Source: Streptomyces spinosisporus
GTDB taxonomy: Bacteria; Actinomycetota; Actinomycetes; Streptomycetales; Streptomycetaceae
Direction: 5' to 3'
DNA length: 64,000 nt
Assembly (NCBI RefSeq): GCF_022698145.1
Contig: NZ_JALDAX010000003.1
Span: 310,001-374,000 of the forward strand
Below the pieces are notes generated by a model. It did no database searches, was not told the DNA's origin, and saw only the letters and a list, made by a program, of their open reading frames with translations. Both the position numbers and the translations under genes were made by a program. Positions 47,656 through 55,845 of this stretch are shown one piece after another. The stretch's first letter is position 1; every line of letters begins with the position of its first letter.

Positions 47656-48684
47656 TTAAACGGCCACGTACGTCACCGGATCGCTGCCCGCCACCGCCTC
47701 CGCCCGCCCCAGCTTCACCAGACGCCGCAGATGTGCCTCCGCCTCCGAGACCGCGATGTTCCTTGAGGCGTAGGGGATTTGGGCCCAGGGGCGGTTCCAC
47801 TCCATGCGTTCGGCGAGTTGCCACGGGGTGAGGGGCTCGATCAGGAGGGCGCGCAGATCGGTGAGCCGGGACTCGTGGTGGGCGAGCAACTCCCGTACGC
47901 GGGCTGCCGCGTCGGGGAAGACGTACTGGTGGGCGGGGAGCACCTCGGCGGGGGCGAGGCGGCCGACGCGTTCGAGGGAGTCGAGGTAGTCGCCGAGGGG
48001 GTCGGTGACCGTCGCGTCGTCGGGGTCCTCGTACAGGCCGATGTGCGGGGTGATCTCGGGCAGCAGATGGTCGCCGGAGAACAGGCGGCCGTTGCCCGTG
48101 AGTCGGCCCGGGTGCTGCTCCTCCAGGTGCAGGCAGACGTGGCCCGGTGTGTGGCCCGGGGTCCAGATCGCCCGCAGGCGGCGGCCCGGGAGGTCGAGGA
48201 GCTCGCCGGGGACGATCTCGCGGTCGGGCAGGGCGGGGGAGAGGCCGGGCAGGCCGGTGCGCGGGCGGGGGGTGCGCAGCGGGGCGATGTGCTCCTCGGG
48301 GGCGCCGGCGGCGGTGAGCTTGGCGGTCATGTACGCGTACCAGCGGCCGGGTCGGGTGTCGCGGGTGCGGCGGACGATCGCCGTGTCCGCGGCGTGCATG
48401 GCGATCCAGGCGCCGGACGCCTCGCGCACCCTGCCGGACAGGCCGTGGTGGTCGGGGTGGTGATGGGTGATCACCACGCCGTGGATCTCGGCGACGCTCG
48501 TGCCGCAGGCGGCCAGGCCCTCCGCGAGCACGGACCAGGAGCCGGGGTCGTCCCACCCGGTGTCGATCAGGACCGGTCCGCGGTCGGTGTCGACGACGTA
48601 CACGAGGGTGTGCCCGAGCGGGTTGTCCGGGATGGGGACCCGGACGGACCGTACGCCGCCGCCGTGGTCGGTGACCTGTGCCAT
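47656..48684 (-). CDS. MBL-fold metallo-hydrolase
   Basis: A 342-residue metallo-beta-lactamase-fold hydrolase. Zinc motif HHHPDHHG (ITHHHPDHHGLSG), then later His in WTPGHTPGHVCLHL and Asp in LFSGDHLLP. A C-terminal helical domain follows (about 260-342), as in LACTB2-like and thioesterase-type members. It may hydrolyse an acyl-CoA or ester. ATG at 48684 has GGGG upstream. It is divergent from the aldehyde dehydrogenase gene across two KstR-type sites. Confidence 0.88.
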   Translation of the reverse strand: MAQVTDHGGGVRSVRVPIPDNPLGHTLVYVVDTDRGPVLIDTGWDDPGSWSVLAEGLAACGTSVAEIHGVVITHHHPDHHGLSGRVREASGAWIAMHAADTAIVRRTRDTRPGRWYAYMTAKLTAAGAPEEHIAPLRTPRPRTGLPGLSPALPDREIVPGELLDLPGRRLRAIWTPGHTPGHVCLHLEEQHPGRLTGNGRLFSGDHLLPEITPHIGLYEDPDDATVTDPLGDYLDSLERVGRLAPAEVLPAHQYVFPDAAARVRELLAHHESRLTDLRALLIEPLTPWQLAERMEWNRPWAQIPYASRNIAVSEAEAHLRRLVKLGRAEAVAGSDPVTYVAV

Positions 48685-48720
48685 GGGTTCCCCTGTCCGC
48701 CGCCTTGCCGTCACTATAAC

Positions 48721-48734
48721 TAGAACCAGTTCCA
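48721..48734. promoter_or_regulatory. KstR-type operator, MBL/ALDH intergenic site 1
   Basis: TAGAACCAGTTCCA fits T-n-n-AAC-n-n-GTT-n-n-A exactly. It lies 37 bases upstream of the MBL-hydrolase start. Confidence 0.75.
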
Positions 48735-48779
48735 ATGGGAGCCCAAGTCACCCATGGCGGTCCTGTGGACTCCTCCGGG

Positions 48780-48793
48780 TGGAACTGGTATCA
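48780..48793. promoter_or_regulatory. KstR-type operator, MBL/ALDH intergenic site 2
   Basis: TGGAACTGGTATCA fits with one change and shares TGGAACTGGT with the reverse complement of site 1. It is part of inverted repeat GGAACTG / CAGTTCC. It lies 54 bases upstream of the aldehyde dehydrogenase start. Confidence 0.6.
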
Positions 48794-48846
48794 GTTCCCG
48801 TATCTGATGAACCGTCAGAGCCAGCTCGCCGGGGAGGCAGTCGGTC

Positions 48847-50304
48847 ATGACCGAACTCGTGGAACACGGACAGCTGTTCATCGGCGGGGAGTTGACCGAT
48901 CCCCTCGGCACAGACGTCATCGAGGTGATCTCGCCGCACACCGAGGAGGTCTTCGGGCGGGTGCCGCACGCCTCGAAGGCCGACGTCGACCGGGCCGTCG
49001 AGACCGCCCGCCGGGCCTTCGACGACGGGCCCTGGGCGCGGATGTCGCTCGACGAGCGGATCGAGGTCGTCACCCGGATCAAGGACGCGATCGCCGTACG
49101 GCACGAGGAGATCGCCCGGACGATCTCCTCCGAGAACGGGTCGCCGTACTCCTGGAGCGTCCTGGCGCAGGCCCTCGGCGCGATGATGGTGTGGGACGCG
49201 GCGATCACGGTCGCCCGCGGCTTCACCTACGAGGAGACCCGCGACGGCGCGCTCGGGAAGATCATGGTGCGCCGGGAGCCGGTCGGGGTCGTGGCGGCCG
49301 TGGTGCCCTGGAACGTCCCGCAGTTCGTCGCCGCCGCCAAGCTCGCGCCCGCGCTGCTCACCGGCTGCTCGGTGATCCTCAAACCGTCGCCGGAGTCGCC
49401 GCTGGACGCGTACATCCTGGCCGACATCACCCGCGAGGCCGGACTGCCGGAAGGCGTACTGTCGATCCTGCCGGCCGACCGCGAGGTCAGTGAGTACCTG
49501 GTCGGGCACCCGGGCGTCGACAAGGTCTCCTTCACCGGATCGGTGGCCGCGGGCAAGCGCGTCATGGAGGTCGCCTCACGCCATCTCACGCGCGTGACAC
49601 TGGAGTTGGGCGGCAAGTCGGCGGCGGTCGTGCTGCCGGACGCCGACGTCGAGTCCACCGTCGCGGGTGTCGTCCCGGCCGCCTGGATGAACAACGGCCA
49701 GGCGTGCGTGGCCCAGACCCGCATCCTGCTGCCGCGCTCGCGCTACGACGAGTTCGCCGAGGCCTTCGCCGCCGCGGCCGGCGCGCTCGTGGTCGGGGAC
49801 CCGCTCGACGCGGCAACGCAGGTCGGCCCGCTGGTCGCCCGCCGCCAGCAGCAGCGCAACCTCGACTACATCCGCATCGGCCAGGAGGAGGGCGCCAAGA
49901 TCCTCACCGGCGGCGGCCGTCCACCGGGCCTGGACCGCGGCTGGTACGTCGAGCCGACCCTCTTCGGCGACGTCGACAACTCGATGCGGATCGCCCGCGA
50001 GGAGATCTTCGGGCCGGTGATCTGTCTGCTTCCCTACGGCGACGAGTCCGACGCCGTGAAGATCGCGAACGACTCGGACTACGGGCTCAGCGGAAGCGTG
50101 TGGACCGCGGACGTCGAGCACGGCATCGACGTCGCCCGCCGGGTCCGTACCGGCACCTACTCGGTCAACACCTTCAGCCTGGACATGCTCGGCCCCTTCG
50201 GCGGCTACAAGAACTCAGGGCTGGGGCGGGAGTTCGGGCCCGAGGGGTACGGCGAGTACCTGGAGTACAAGATGATCCATCTGCCGGCCGGCTGGGAGGC
50301 GTGA
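48847..50304 (+). CDS. NAD(P)-dependent aldehyde dehydrogenase
   Basis: A 485-residue aldehyde dehydrogenase. NAD-binding VVPWNVPQF, FTGSVAAGKRV, general base Glu in VTLELGGKSAAVV and catalytic Cys in NNGQACVAQTR, plus C-terminal FGGYKNSGLGREFGPEG, are all in place. It resembles the aldehyde dehydrogenases found with P450/ferredoxin genes in actinobacterial terpenoid or sterol catabolism. It should oxidise an aldehyde such as a side-chain product of the P450. The ferredoxin gene begins three bases after its stop. KstR-type sites precede it. Confidence 0.93.
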   Translation: MTELVEHGQLFIGGELTDPLGTDVIEVISPHTEEVFGRVPHASKADVDRAVETARRAFDDGPWARMSLDERIEVVTRIKDAIAVRHEEIARTISSENGSPYSWSVLAQALGAMMVWDAAITVARGFTYEETRDGALGKIMVRREPVGVVAAVVPWNVPQFVAAAKLAPALLTGCSVILKPSPESPLDAYILADITREAGLPEGVLSILPADREVSEYLVGHPGVDKVSFTGSVAAGKRVMEVASRHLTRVTLELGGKSAAVVLPDADVESTVAGVVPAAWMNNGQACVAQTRILLPRSRYDEFAEAFAAAAGALVVGDPLDAATQVGPLVARRQQQRNLDYIRIGQEEGAKILTGGGRPPGLDRGWYVEPTLFGDVDNSMRIAREEIFGPVICLLPYGDESDAVKIANDSDYGLSGSVWTADVEHGIDVARRVRTGTYSVNTFSLDMLGPFGGYKNSGLGREFGPEGYGEYLEYKMIHLPAGWEA

Positions 50305-50307
50305 GCG

Positions 50308-50580
50308 ATGGGGGTACCTCCCGCGCGAGCGCATTCGAGCGTCAGGGCGGGCGACCGCTGGCACATCGAGGTCGACCGCTCCGTCTGCATCGGCTCGGCC
50401 CAGTGCGTCAACCGCGCCCAGGGCGCCTTCCGCCTCGACTCCGCCATGCAGTCCCATCCCGTGGACCCGGAGAGCGACGCCAACGAACGCATCCTCGACG
50501 CGGCGGAGAACTGCCCGGTGGAGGCGATCGAGATCACCCTGCTGGACAGCGGGGAGGCGGTGTTTCCGCCGGAGGACTAG
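50308..50580 (+). CDS. [3Fe-4S] ferredoxin for a P450
   Basis: A 90-residue ferredoxin. Three Cys ligands remain in the order C-x5-C (VCIGSAQCV) and CP (ENCPVEAI), typical of [3Fe-4S] ferredoxins that feed bacterial P450s. The spacing of 53 residues or so between the pair and the CP motif fits. It is in one operon with the aldehyde dehydrogenase (three-base gap), and with it probably serves the KstR-controlled CYP125-like enzyme 22 kb away. ATG at 50308 follows GGGAGG at eight bases. An N-terminal tail of about 15 residues is unusually long. Confidence 0.9.
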   Translation: MGVPPARAHSSVRAGDRWHIEVDRSVCIGSAQCVNRAQGAFRLDSAMQSHPVDPESDANERILDAAENCPVEAIEITLLDSGEAVFPPED

Positions 50581-50646
50581 GGCGTTCCTGATCAGGTCGC
50601 CCGCAGGCGACGGCGCTTCTTGGCCGGGTGTGTGGGCCGGACGCCC

Positions 50647-51252
50647 TCAACTGGCGCCCGTCGCCTGGTCGATGAGCATCGCGGCCAGGCCCCGGGCGTC
50701 CTGGTACGGAAGCGCGCTGTTGAGCGAGGTGGACAGGGCGTTGGCCCCCTCGAACAGCACGGCGAGCCGCCGTCCGAGCGTCTCGGGCTCGCGCGCGCCC
50801 GCCTCGGCGGCGGTCTTGATCAGGCGCTCGGTGAGCTCCTTCTTGTGGCGCTCGACCAGTGCCGTCGCTTCGGGCATCGTCCCGGCCGCTTCGACGGCGG
50901 CGTTGTGCAGGGGGCAGCCGCGCACGACCTGCGTCGGCGCGGAGTCGGCGAACAGCGCCAGCAGACGCTCGCGCGCACCGAGATCGCTGCGCTCCAGGAC
51001 GCTCTCGCCGTGCACGGGACCCTCCGGGTCCGACTCGACCCGCTGCAGATAGGCGCTGACCAGGGCTTCCTTGCTCGGGAAGTGCTGGTAGAAGGTGCGG
51101 GTCGACACCTGCGCCGTGTCGGTCAGCTTCGCGATACCGGTGACGTGGATGCCGTCACGCGCGAACAGCTCGACCGCGGCCCGCAGGATGCGCTCCCGCG
51201 CCCCGCGCCCGCCTCGTCGGGGTGTCCCGGCCGTCGTCTCAGTCGTCGCCAT
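50647..51252 (-). CDS. TetR-family transcriptional regulator
   Basis: A 201-residue regulator. The helix-turn-helix spans about residues 18-65 (RERILRAAVELFARDGIHVTGIAKLTDTAQVSTRTFYQHFPSKEALV). The C-terminal ligand domain has GCPLHNAAVEAAG, a pattern seen in TetR proteins responding to thiol- or lipid-like inducers. It is divergent from the DUF302 gene, and two exact-type operators fill the gap, so it probably controls itself and that gene. Confidence 0.9.
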   Translation of the reverse strand: MATTETTAGTPRRGGRGARERILRAAVELFARDGIHVTGIAKLTDTAQVSTRTFYQHFPSKEALVSAYLQRVESDPEGPVHGESVLERSDLGARERLLALFADSAPTQVVRGCPLHNAAVEAAGTMPEATALVERHKKELTERLIKTAAEAGAREPETLGRRLAVLFEGANALSTSLNSALPYQDARGLAAMLIDQATGAS

Positions 51253-51257
51253 GCCGC

Positions 51258-51329
51258 AAGTATACCGATCGCTTTACTTTGCTCCCGGGGTGGTGCTACG
51301 TTCAGCAAAGTACAGCGATCGCTTTACTT
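51258..51329. promoter_or_regulatory. Two direct copies of a 22-bp palindromic TetR operator
   Basis: Sites at 51258-51279 and 51308-51329 share CGATCGCTTTACTT, and each begins AAGTA and ends TACTT. Copy 2 has the perfect core GCGATCGC. Centres are 50 bases (nearly five helical turns) apart, so two dimers could bind one face. They lie between the TetR start (51252) and the DUF302 start (51350). Confidence 0.8.
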
Positions 51330-51349
51330 ACCGGAAAGGGTGATCAGGC

Positions 51350-51889
51350 ATGTCCGTCATGTCCGTCCAGAACTTCGTCGCAGTTCCCCACGAGGTCGTC
51401 CGGTGGTCGATCGACACCGGAACCTCCTACGAGGACTTCAGGGCCCGGTACGAGGCCGCGGTGCCCGGACTCGATCTCGACCGGCTGGGGCGGCTCCGCG
51501 CGGAGCGGGCGAGCTGGGACGCCGTACTCGCCGCCGCCGCGGACAACGCACCGCACGGGTTCATGCGGTTCTGGAGCACGGATGTGGGCGAGACCATGCG
51601 GCTCGCGGGCAATCCGGGGTCCTGTGCCACCTACCTGATGGGCAACCACACCATCGCCGAGCGCATGTACCGGCACGACCCGGCGGTGATGCTCTACGCC
51701 CCGCTGCGCACGACGATCCACCAGGACGCGCACGGCGTCACGCGCTTCTCCATCGACCAGCCCAGCACCCGGTTCGCCGGCTTCGGCAACGAGGACATCG
51801 CTGCCGTCGGGCGGGAACTGGACCGCAAGGTCGTCGACCTCCTGCGGGTCCTGGAGGTTCCTGTGCCGCCCGCCCTGGGCTCCTACTGA
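51350..51889 (+). CDS. DUF302-domain protein
   Basis: A 179-residue protein. The C-terminal half (about 95-175), with VMLYAPLRTTIHQDAHGVTRFSIDQPSTRFAGFGNEDIAAVGRELDRKVVDLL, is a DUF302 domain, a small alpha/beta fold of unknown biochemistry. The N-terminal part (SYEDFRARYEAAVPGLD) is helical. It is upstream of the amidase gene with a 26-base gap, probably co-transcribed. It is likely de-repressed by the divergent TetR regulator. Confidence 0.85.
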   Translation: MSVMSVQNFVAVPHEVVRWSIDTGTSYEDFRARYEAAVPGLDLDRLGRLRAERASWDAVLAAAADNAPHGFMRFWSTDVGETMRLAGNPGSCATYLMGNHTIAERMYRHDPAVMLYAPLRTTIHQDAHGVTRFSIDQPSTRFAGFGNEDIAAVGRELDRKVVDLLRVLEVPVPPALGSY

Positions 51890-51915
51890 CTCGCACTGAT
51901 TCAAAAGAGGTCATC

Positions 51916-53346
51916 ATGCAGGACAACGAACTCGCCGAACTCGGTGTGGCCGCAGCGGCCGCCGCGATCCGTGACGGCGACATCACATCCGAGTCGTACG
52001 CGGCCGCGCTTCTGCGGCGCGCGCGGGAGAATTCGGAGCTCAATGCGTTCATCACGATCGACGAATCAGCCGTACTGGACGCGGCCAGGGATGCGGACAA
52101 GGCGCGCGCGGCGGGTGCCGGCGCTCCTTTGCTCGGTGTGCCGATCGGGGTGAAGGACAGCTACGCGACCCGTGGTCTGCGCACCACGCTCGGAGTCGGG
52201 ACCCTGGCCGACTTCACCCCGGACGAGGACGCCGACGCGGTCGGCTCGATCAAGGACGCCGGCGGCATCATCCTCGGCAAGGTCAATCTCGTAGAGATGT
52301 CGTTCGGGCTGACAGGGCACAACAGCCGCTACGGGCAGGTGAGGAATCCCTACGGCCACGATCATGTGCCGGGAGGCTCTTCGAGCGGCTCCGGGGCGTC
52401 GGTCGCGGCCCGCCTCGTGCCTGCCGCACTGGGCGGCGACACGGTCGGCTCCATCCGGGTTCCCGCATCCCTGTGCGGGGTGGTGGGCTTCAAGCCGACC
52501 ACGGGACGGTGGCCGCGGGGCGGGGTCGCGCCGATCTCGCACACGCTCGACACGACAGGTGTCCTGGCACGCAGCGTCGAGGACTGTGCGCTGATCGACC
52601 AGGTCGTCACGGCCGGGGTGTCCGCGACCCGTTCCGCCCGTTCCGACCGCTCCGATCTGCGGGGCACGCGGTTCGCTGTCGCTCCCCGCCAGTACATGGA
52701 GTTGATCGACCCGGAGACCGAGGCGCAGTTCGAGAACGCGCTCCTGCGGCTGCGGGACGCCGGTGCCGAGGTCGTCGAGATCGACCTCGGTGAGGACTTC
52801 TCGGCGCTCGCGGACCGGTTGACATGGAACCTCTTCTTCCGCGAGACGAGGGAATCCGTGACGGAATTCCTCCGGCAGAACAACTTCCCCGTGTCCTTCG
52901 ACGACATCTACAGCGAGCTCAAGCCCGAGCTCAAAGAGGTGTGGAGCCATCTCGTCCTGCCGAGCGGGCAGGGCCATCTCCCGCAGGAGGCCTACGAGGC
53001 GACCCTGGCCGTCGAACGCCCCGAACTCCAGCGCCGGTTCGGCAAGGTCTTCACGAGCGGGTTCGACGCGCTGCTCTTCTCGACGACGCCCTGCCCCGCG
53101 CCGCCGATCGAGCACCGGTCGAAGTTCACGGTCGCGGGCGAAGAGGTCAACGACCTGTTCCTCGCGAAGAACACCGTCCCCACCAGCGGAGCGGGCCTGC
53201 CCGGCATCAGCCTCCCCATCGGCCTGAGCGGCCACGGCCTGCCCATCGGCCTGGAGATCGACGCCGCTTACGGCCACGACAGGGAACTCCTGGACCTGGC
53301 ACGCCGGGTGGAGTCCGTCCTCGACACTCTGCCTGCGCCTGCGTGA
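51916..53346 (+). CDS. Amidase-signature family hydrolase
   Basis: A 476-residue amidase. The Ser-cisSer-Lys triad is visible: Lys 80 in GVPIGVKDSYATRG, cis-Ser 156 in VPGGSSSGSGASVAAR, nucleophile Ser 179 in GGDTVGSIRVPAS. The usual GTDTGGS is altered to GGDTVGS, which keeps the nucleophile. It hydrolyses a primary amide such as an aryl or indole acetamide; the substrate is not evident. ATG at 51916 has AAAAGAGG five bases upstream. The TetR gene follows 24 bases after the stop. Confidence 0.92.
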   Translation: MQDNELAELGVAAAAAAIRDGDITSESYAAALLRRARENSELNAFITIDESAVLDAARDADKARAAGAGAPLLGVPIGVKDSYATRGLRTTLGVGTLADFTPDEDADAVGSIKDAGGIILGKVNLVEMSFGLTGHNSRYGQVRNPYGHDHVPGGSSSGSGASVAARLVPAALGGDTVGSIRVPASLCGVVGFKPTTGRWPRGGVAPISHTLDTTGVLARSVEDCALIDQVVTAGVSATRSARSDRSDLRGTRFAVAPRQYMELIDPETEAQFENALLRLRDAGAEVVEIDLGEDFSALADRLTWNLFFRETRESVTEFLRQNNFPVSFDDIYSELKPELKEVWSHLVLPSGQGHLPQEAYEATLAVERPELQRRFGKVFTSGFDALLFSTTPCPAPPIEHRSKFTVAGEEVNDLFLAKNTVPTSGAGLPGISLPIGLSGHGLPIGLEIDAAYGHDRELLDLARRVESVLDTLPAPA

Positions 53347-53370
53347 GCCCAGGACGGCTAATGTGACGGC

Positions 53371-53934
53371 ATGCCCCGCTGGATGCCTCAGGCCAAGGAA
53401 CGGCTGAGAGACGCCGCGATCGAGTTGTCCGCCGAGCGCGGCTACGAGAACGTGACGGTCACCGACATCACCGAGCGGGCGGGGCTCACCAGGCGCACCT
53501 ACTCCCGCTACTTCACCGACAAGCGCGACGCGTTCTTCGCCGGCATGGAGCAGCTTGCCGCCGCCGTGGGCGCGGCGGCGGTCGAGGCCGACGAGAGCCT
53601 CGGCCCGTGGGATGCCGCAGTGGTCGCGCTGCGTACCGTGGGCGATCAACTGGTCCAGTTCGTACCGACGGCCGAACTGCGGCGCCAGGTGATTCGCACC
53701 AGCCCCGAGCTCCAGGAGCGCGAGCGCACCAAGGCGGCGCTGGTCGCCGGCTCGCTCGCTGAGGCCCTGCGCGGCCGCGGGGCCCCTGCACCCCTGGCGG
53801 GCGTACTCGCCGAGGTCGGCGTGATCGCCTTCAACGCGGCCTTCGATCGCTGGCTCGACGACCCCGAAGGGGCCGCGTACTCGGAACGTTTCGATGCCGT
53901 CGTCGCCGAACTGACGCAGGCCCTCGACTCCTGA
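53371..53934 (+). CDS. TetR-family transcriptional regulator
   Basis: A 187-residue regulator. Helix-turn-helix about residues 10-58 (LRDAAIELSAERGYENVTVTDITERAGLTRRTYSRYFTDKRDAFF). It follows the amidase gene with a 24-base gap and precedes a gene whose leader holds a perfect 19-bp inverted repeat, which may be its operator. It probably controls the following oxidoreductase, the amidase operon or both. Confidence 0.9.
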   Translation: MPRWMPQAKERLRDAAIELSAERGYENVTVTDITERAGLTRRTYSRYFTDKRDAFFAGMEQLAAAVGAAAVEADESLGPWDAAVVALRTVGDQLVQFVPTAELRRQVIRTSPELQERERTKAALVAGSLAEALRGRGAPAPLAGVLAEVGVIAFNAAFDRWLDDPEGAAYSERFDAVVAELTQALDS

Positions 53935-53992
53935 GCACGGGCCCTGTTCCGCTCAGTCAGCACGGGCTCCGTCCCGCTCAGTCATCCCGGTC

Positions 53993-54041
53993 ATGTCTCA
54001 CTGTGTCATCATAGGTTCAAGGTGATGACACAGTGAGACAT
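53993..54041. promoter_or_regulatory. Perfect 19-bp inverted repeat upstream of the saccharopine-dehydrogenase-like gene
   Basis: ATGTCTCACTGTGTCATCA (53993-54011) is exactly complementary to the arm at 54023-54041, with an 11-base spacer. Each arm is itself part-palindromic (TGTCTCACTGTGTCA), so it may be two operators facing each other. There is no U-tract. The right arm ends 48 bases before the next start codon. Confidence 0.8.
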
Positions 54042-54089
54042 CGCGACGGCCGGCCGCACGCCCCACCGACCGCGCAGACAGGAGAAGCG

Positions 54090-55178
54090 ATGACGCCGGA
54101 CACACCCACCGGGGAGATCTGGATCCTCGGAGCGGCGGGCCGCATCGGCAGTGCCGTCGCGGCCCGTCTGGCCGCGCAGGGGTTCACGCCCGTGCTGGTC
54201 GGGCGCGGCAAGGAAGCCTTGAGCAGGACCGCGGTGAACCTCGGGCCCGGGGCGGGCGCGAAGGTCGTCGTCACGGGATCGGTGGACGACATCGCGGCCG
54301 AGGTCGCCCGGCAGCGTCCTGCCGTGGTCGTCAACACCATCGGCAACTTCGCCGAGACCGCCCCACCGATCGCCCGCGCCTGTCTGCGGGGCGGCGGGCA
54401 CTACGTCGACATGGCCGCCGACCTCGTCGCCCTGCCCCGGCTCCTCTCCCTGCACGACGAAGCCTCCGCTGCGGGCAGCACCCTGGTCACCGGCGCCGGA
54501 TTCGGCGTCCTGGCCACCGAGGCCGTCGTCGCCAAGCTGTGCGAGAACCGCCCCACGCCCGAGCGGGTGCGCGTCGACGCCCTGGGCTCCGTGGCCACGG
54601 ACGCGGGCACCGTGGGCGCCGCCTTCGCCGCCTCCATCGTGAACGTCATCGCCACAGGAGGCCGCGCCTACGAAGAGGGCCGACTCGTCACCCGGCGCCT
54701 GGGGGCCGACCCGCAGGACCTCACCCTGCCCGACGGCGAGACCGTGAAGTCCGCGGGCGCGCCCTCCGGCGAACTCATGGCGGCACAACGCGCCAGCGGT
54801 GCTCCTTCGGTCACCGTCACCACGGCCCTCGCCCCCACCTCGGCCGTCGCCCGCGCGGTCCTCCCGCTCGCCGGGAAGCTGCTGTCGATCCCGCGACTGC
54901 AGCGCTTCGCTGTGCGCCGCATGGCAGGTGTCAGGACGAAGGCCGCTCCCAGGCCGCGCCGGCACTCCTGGGGCCACGCGGTCGTCATCTGGTCCGACGG
55001 CACCCGCCGGGAGGGCTGGCTGCGCGCCGACGACGGCATGGACTACACCGCTGCCGTCGCCGCCGAGACCGCGGCCGCTCTCGCCCGTGGCGAAGGCAAG
55101 CCCGGCGCTTACACCCCCGCGGCCGTGCTCGGCCCCGACCTCGCCGTTGCCGCGGGCGGCACCTTCGTCCTCGACTGA
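54090..55178 (+). CDS. Saccharopine-dehydrogenase-like NAD(P)-binding oxidoreductase
   Basis: A 362-residue Rossmann protein. ILGAAGRIGSAVAARLAAQGFTPVLVGR (about residues 10-37) is the dinucleotide fold with a GxxGxxG loop. VVVNTIGNFAETAPPIARACLRGGGHYVDMA is the conserved SacchrpDH NADP-binding block. The C-terminal half is the family's extra domain. Actinobacterial homologues are trans-acting enoyl reductase-like or of unknown role. ATG at 54090 has AGGAG five bases upstream. Probably controlled by the preceding TetR through the inverted repeat. Confidence 0.88.
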   Translation: MTPDTPTGEIWILGAAGRIGSAVAARLAAQGFTPVLVGRGKEALSRTAVNLGPGAGAKVVVTGSVDDIAAEVARQRPAVVVNTIGNFAETAPPIARACLRGGGHYVDMAADLVALPRLLSLHDEASAAGSTLVTGAGFGVLATEAVVAKLCENRPTPERVRVDALGSVATDAGTVGAAFAASIVNVIATGGRAYEEGRLVTRRLGADPQDLTLPDGETVKSAGAPSGELMAAQRASGAPSVTVTTALAPTSAVARAVLPLAGKLLSIPRLQRFAVRRMAGVRTKAAPRPRRHSWGHAVVIWSDGTRREGWLRADDGMDYTAAVAAETAAALARGEGKPGAYTPAAVLGPDLAVAAGGTFVLD

Positions 55179-55200
55179 GCCCCGCCGAGCGCGGCCGGCC

Positions 55201-55845
55201 TCACCCGCCGGCGCCGCCCCGGCGGACCAGAGTGGCGATCGGTCCCCGCACCCGGGTGCCGTCCAACTGCTCCCACATGCCCGAGACATGACCGACGGTC
55301 TCCGCAACGGGCAGGTCGCCCCGTGTCGGCGTCAGCACCCGGTGCAGGCGCAGGACCAGGCCGTCCGCCACGGCGAACTCGGTGCTCTCCCGCGTGTCCT
55401 CGGGAGCGCCCGGAACGCCGAGCGGCCCCTCTCCGGCGTAGGACCGGACGACCTCGTGGTCGAGGGTGTCGCTGACGTTCTGTGCGTGCGCGGGGGTGCG
55501 GCCCTCGATCAGGGCGCACAACTGCCGTGTCAGCACGGGGTCGTGGCAGCCGTCGTAGGCCCAGCGCGGTCCGAGTACGCCATGCTTCATGGTGCCGACG
55601 AGGGCGTGCTCGGCGCCGTCGAGTGGGGCGCCGCGGTACGTCAGCGGTACGAGGTAGGCCCCCGACGCCTCGGTGACGACAAGGAACTCGATGCCGACCT
55701 CGCCCGCGGGGTCCTCCAGGCGGAAGCCGCCGGCCCGCGTCAACTCCGGTGCGGGCGCGCCGTGGTACCACGAACGCGTGGGCAGCCACGCGGCCAGCAG
55801 CTCCACCTTGGTGGGCGTCACGGTGGTGTGGTGGATGGTCGACAC
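55201..55845 (-). CDS. Maltokinase N-terminal cap-like domain protein
   Basis: A 214-residue single-domain protein. IHHTTVTPTKVELLAAWLPTRSWYHG, GGFRLEDPAGEVGIEFLVVTE, LVPLTYRGAPLDGAEHALVGTMKHGVLGPRWAYDGCHDP matches the cap domain of maltokinase (Mak_N_cap) and is often labelled 1,4-alpha-glucan branching protein in Streptomyces. No kinase part follows, so it may bind sugars or be a regulator rather than a kinase. GTG at 55845 shares one base with the TAG stop of the KstR-like gene, so the two are coupled. Confidence 0.85.
   Translation of the reverse strand: MSTIHHTTVTPTKVELLAAWLPTRSWYHGAPAPELTRAGGFRLEDPAGEVGIEFLVVTEASGAYLVPLTYRGAPLDGAEHALVGTMKHGVLGPRWAYDGCHDPVLTRQLCALIEGRTPAHAQNVSDTLDHEVVRSYAGEGPLGVPGAPEDTRESTEFAVADGLVLRLHRVLTPTRGDLPVAETVGHVSGMWEQLDGTRVRGPIATLVRRGGAGG

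Noticed and set aside
53993..54041. Intrinsic terminator
   Set aside because: The stem is perfect but no U-tract follows, the loop is long, and it sits just before a start codon. A regulator site is more likely.
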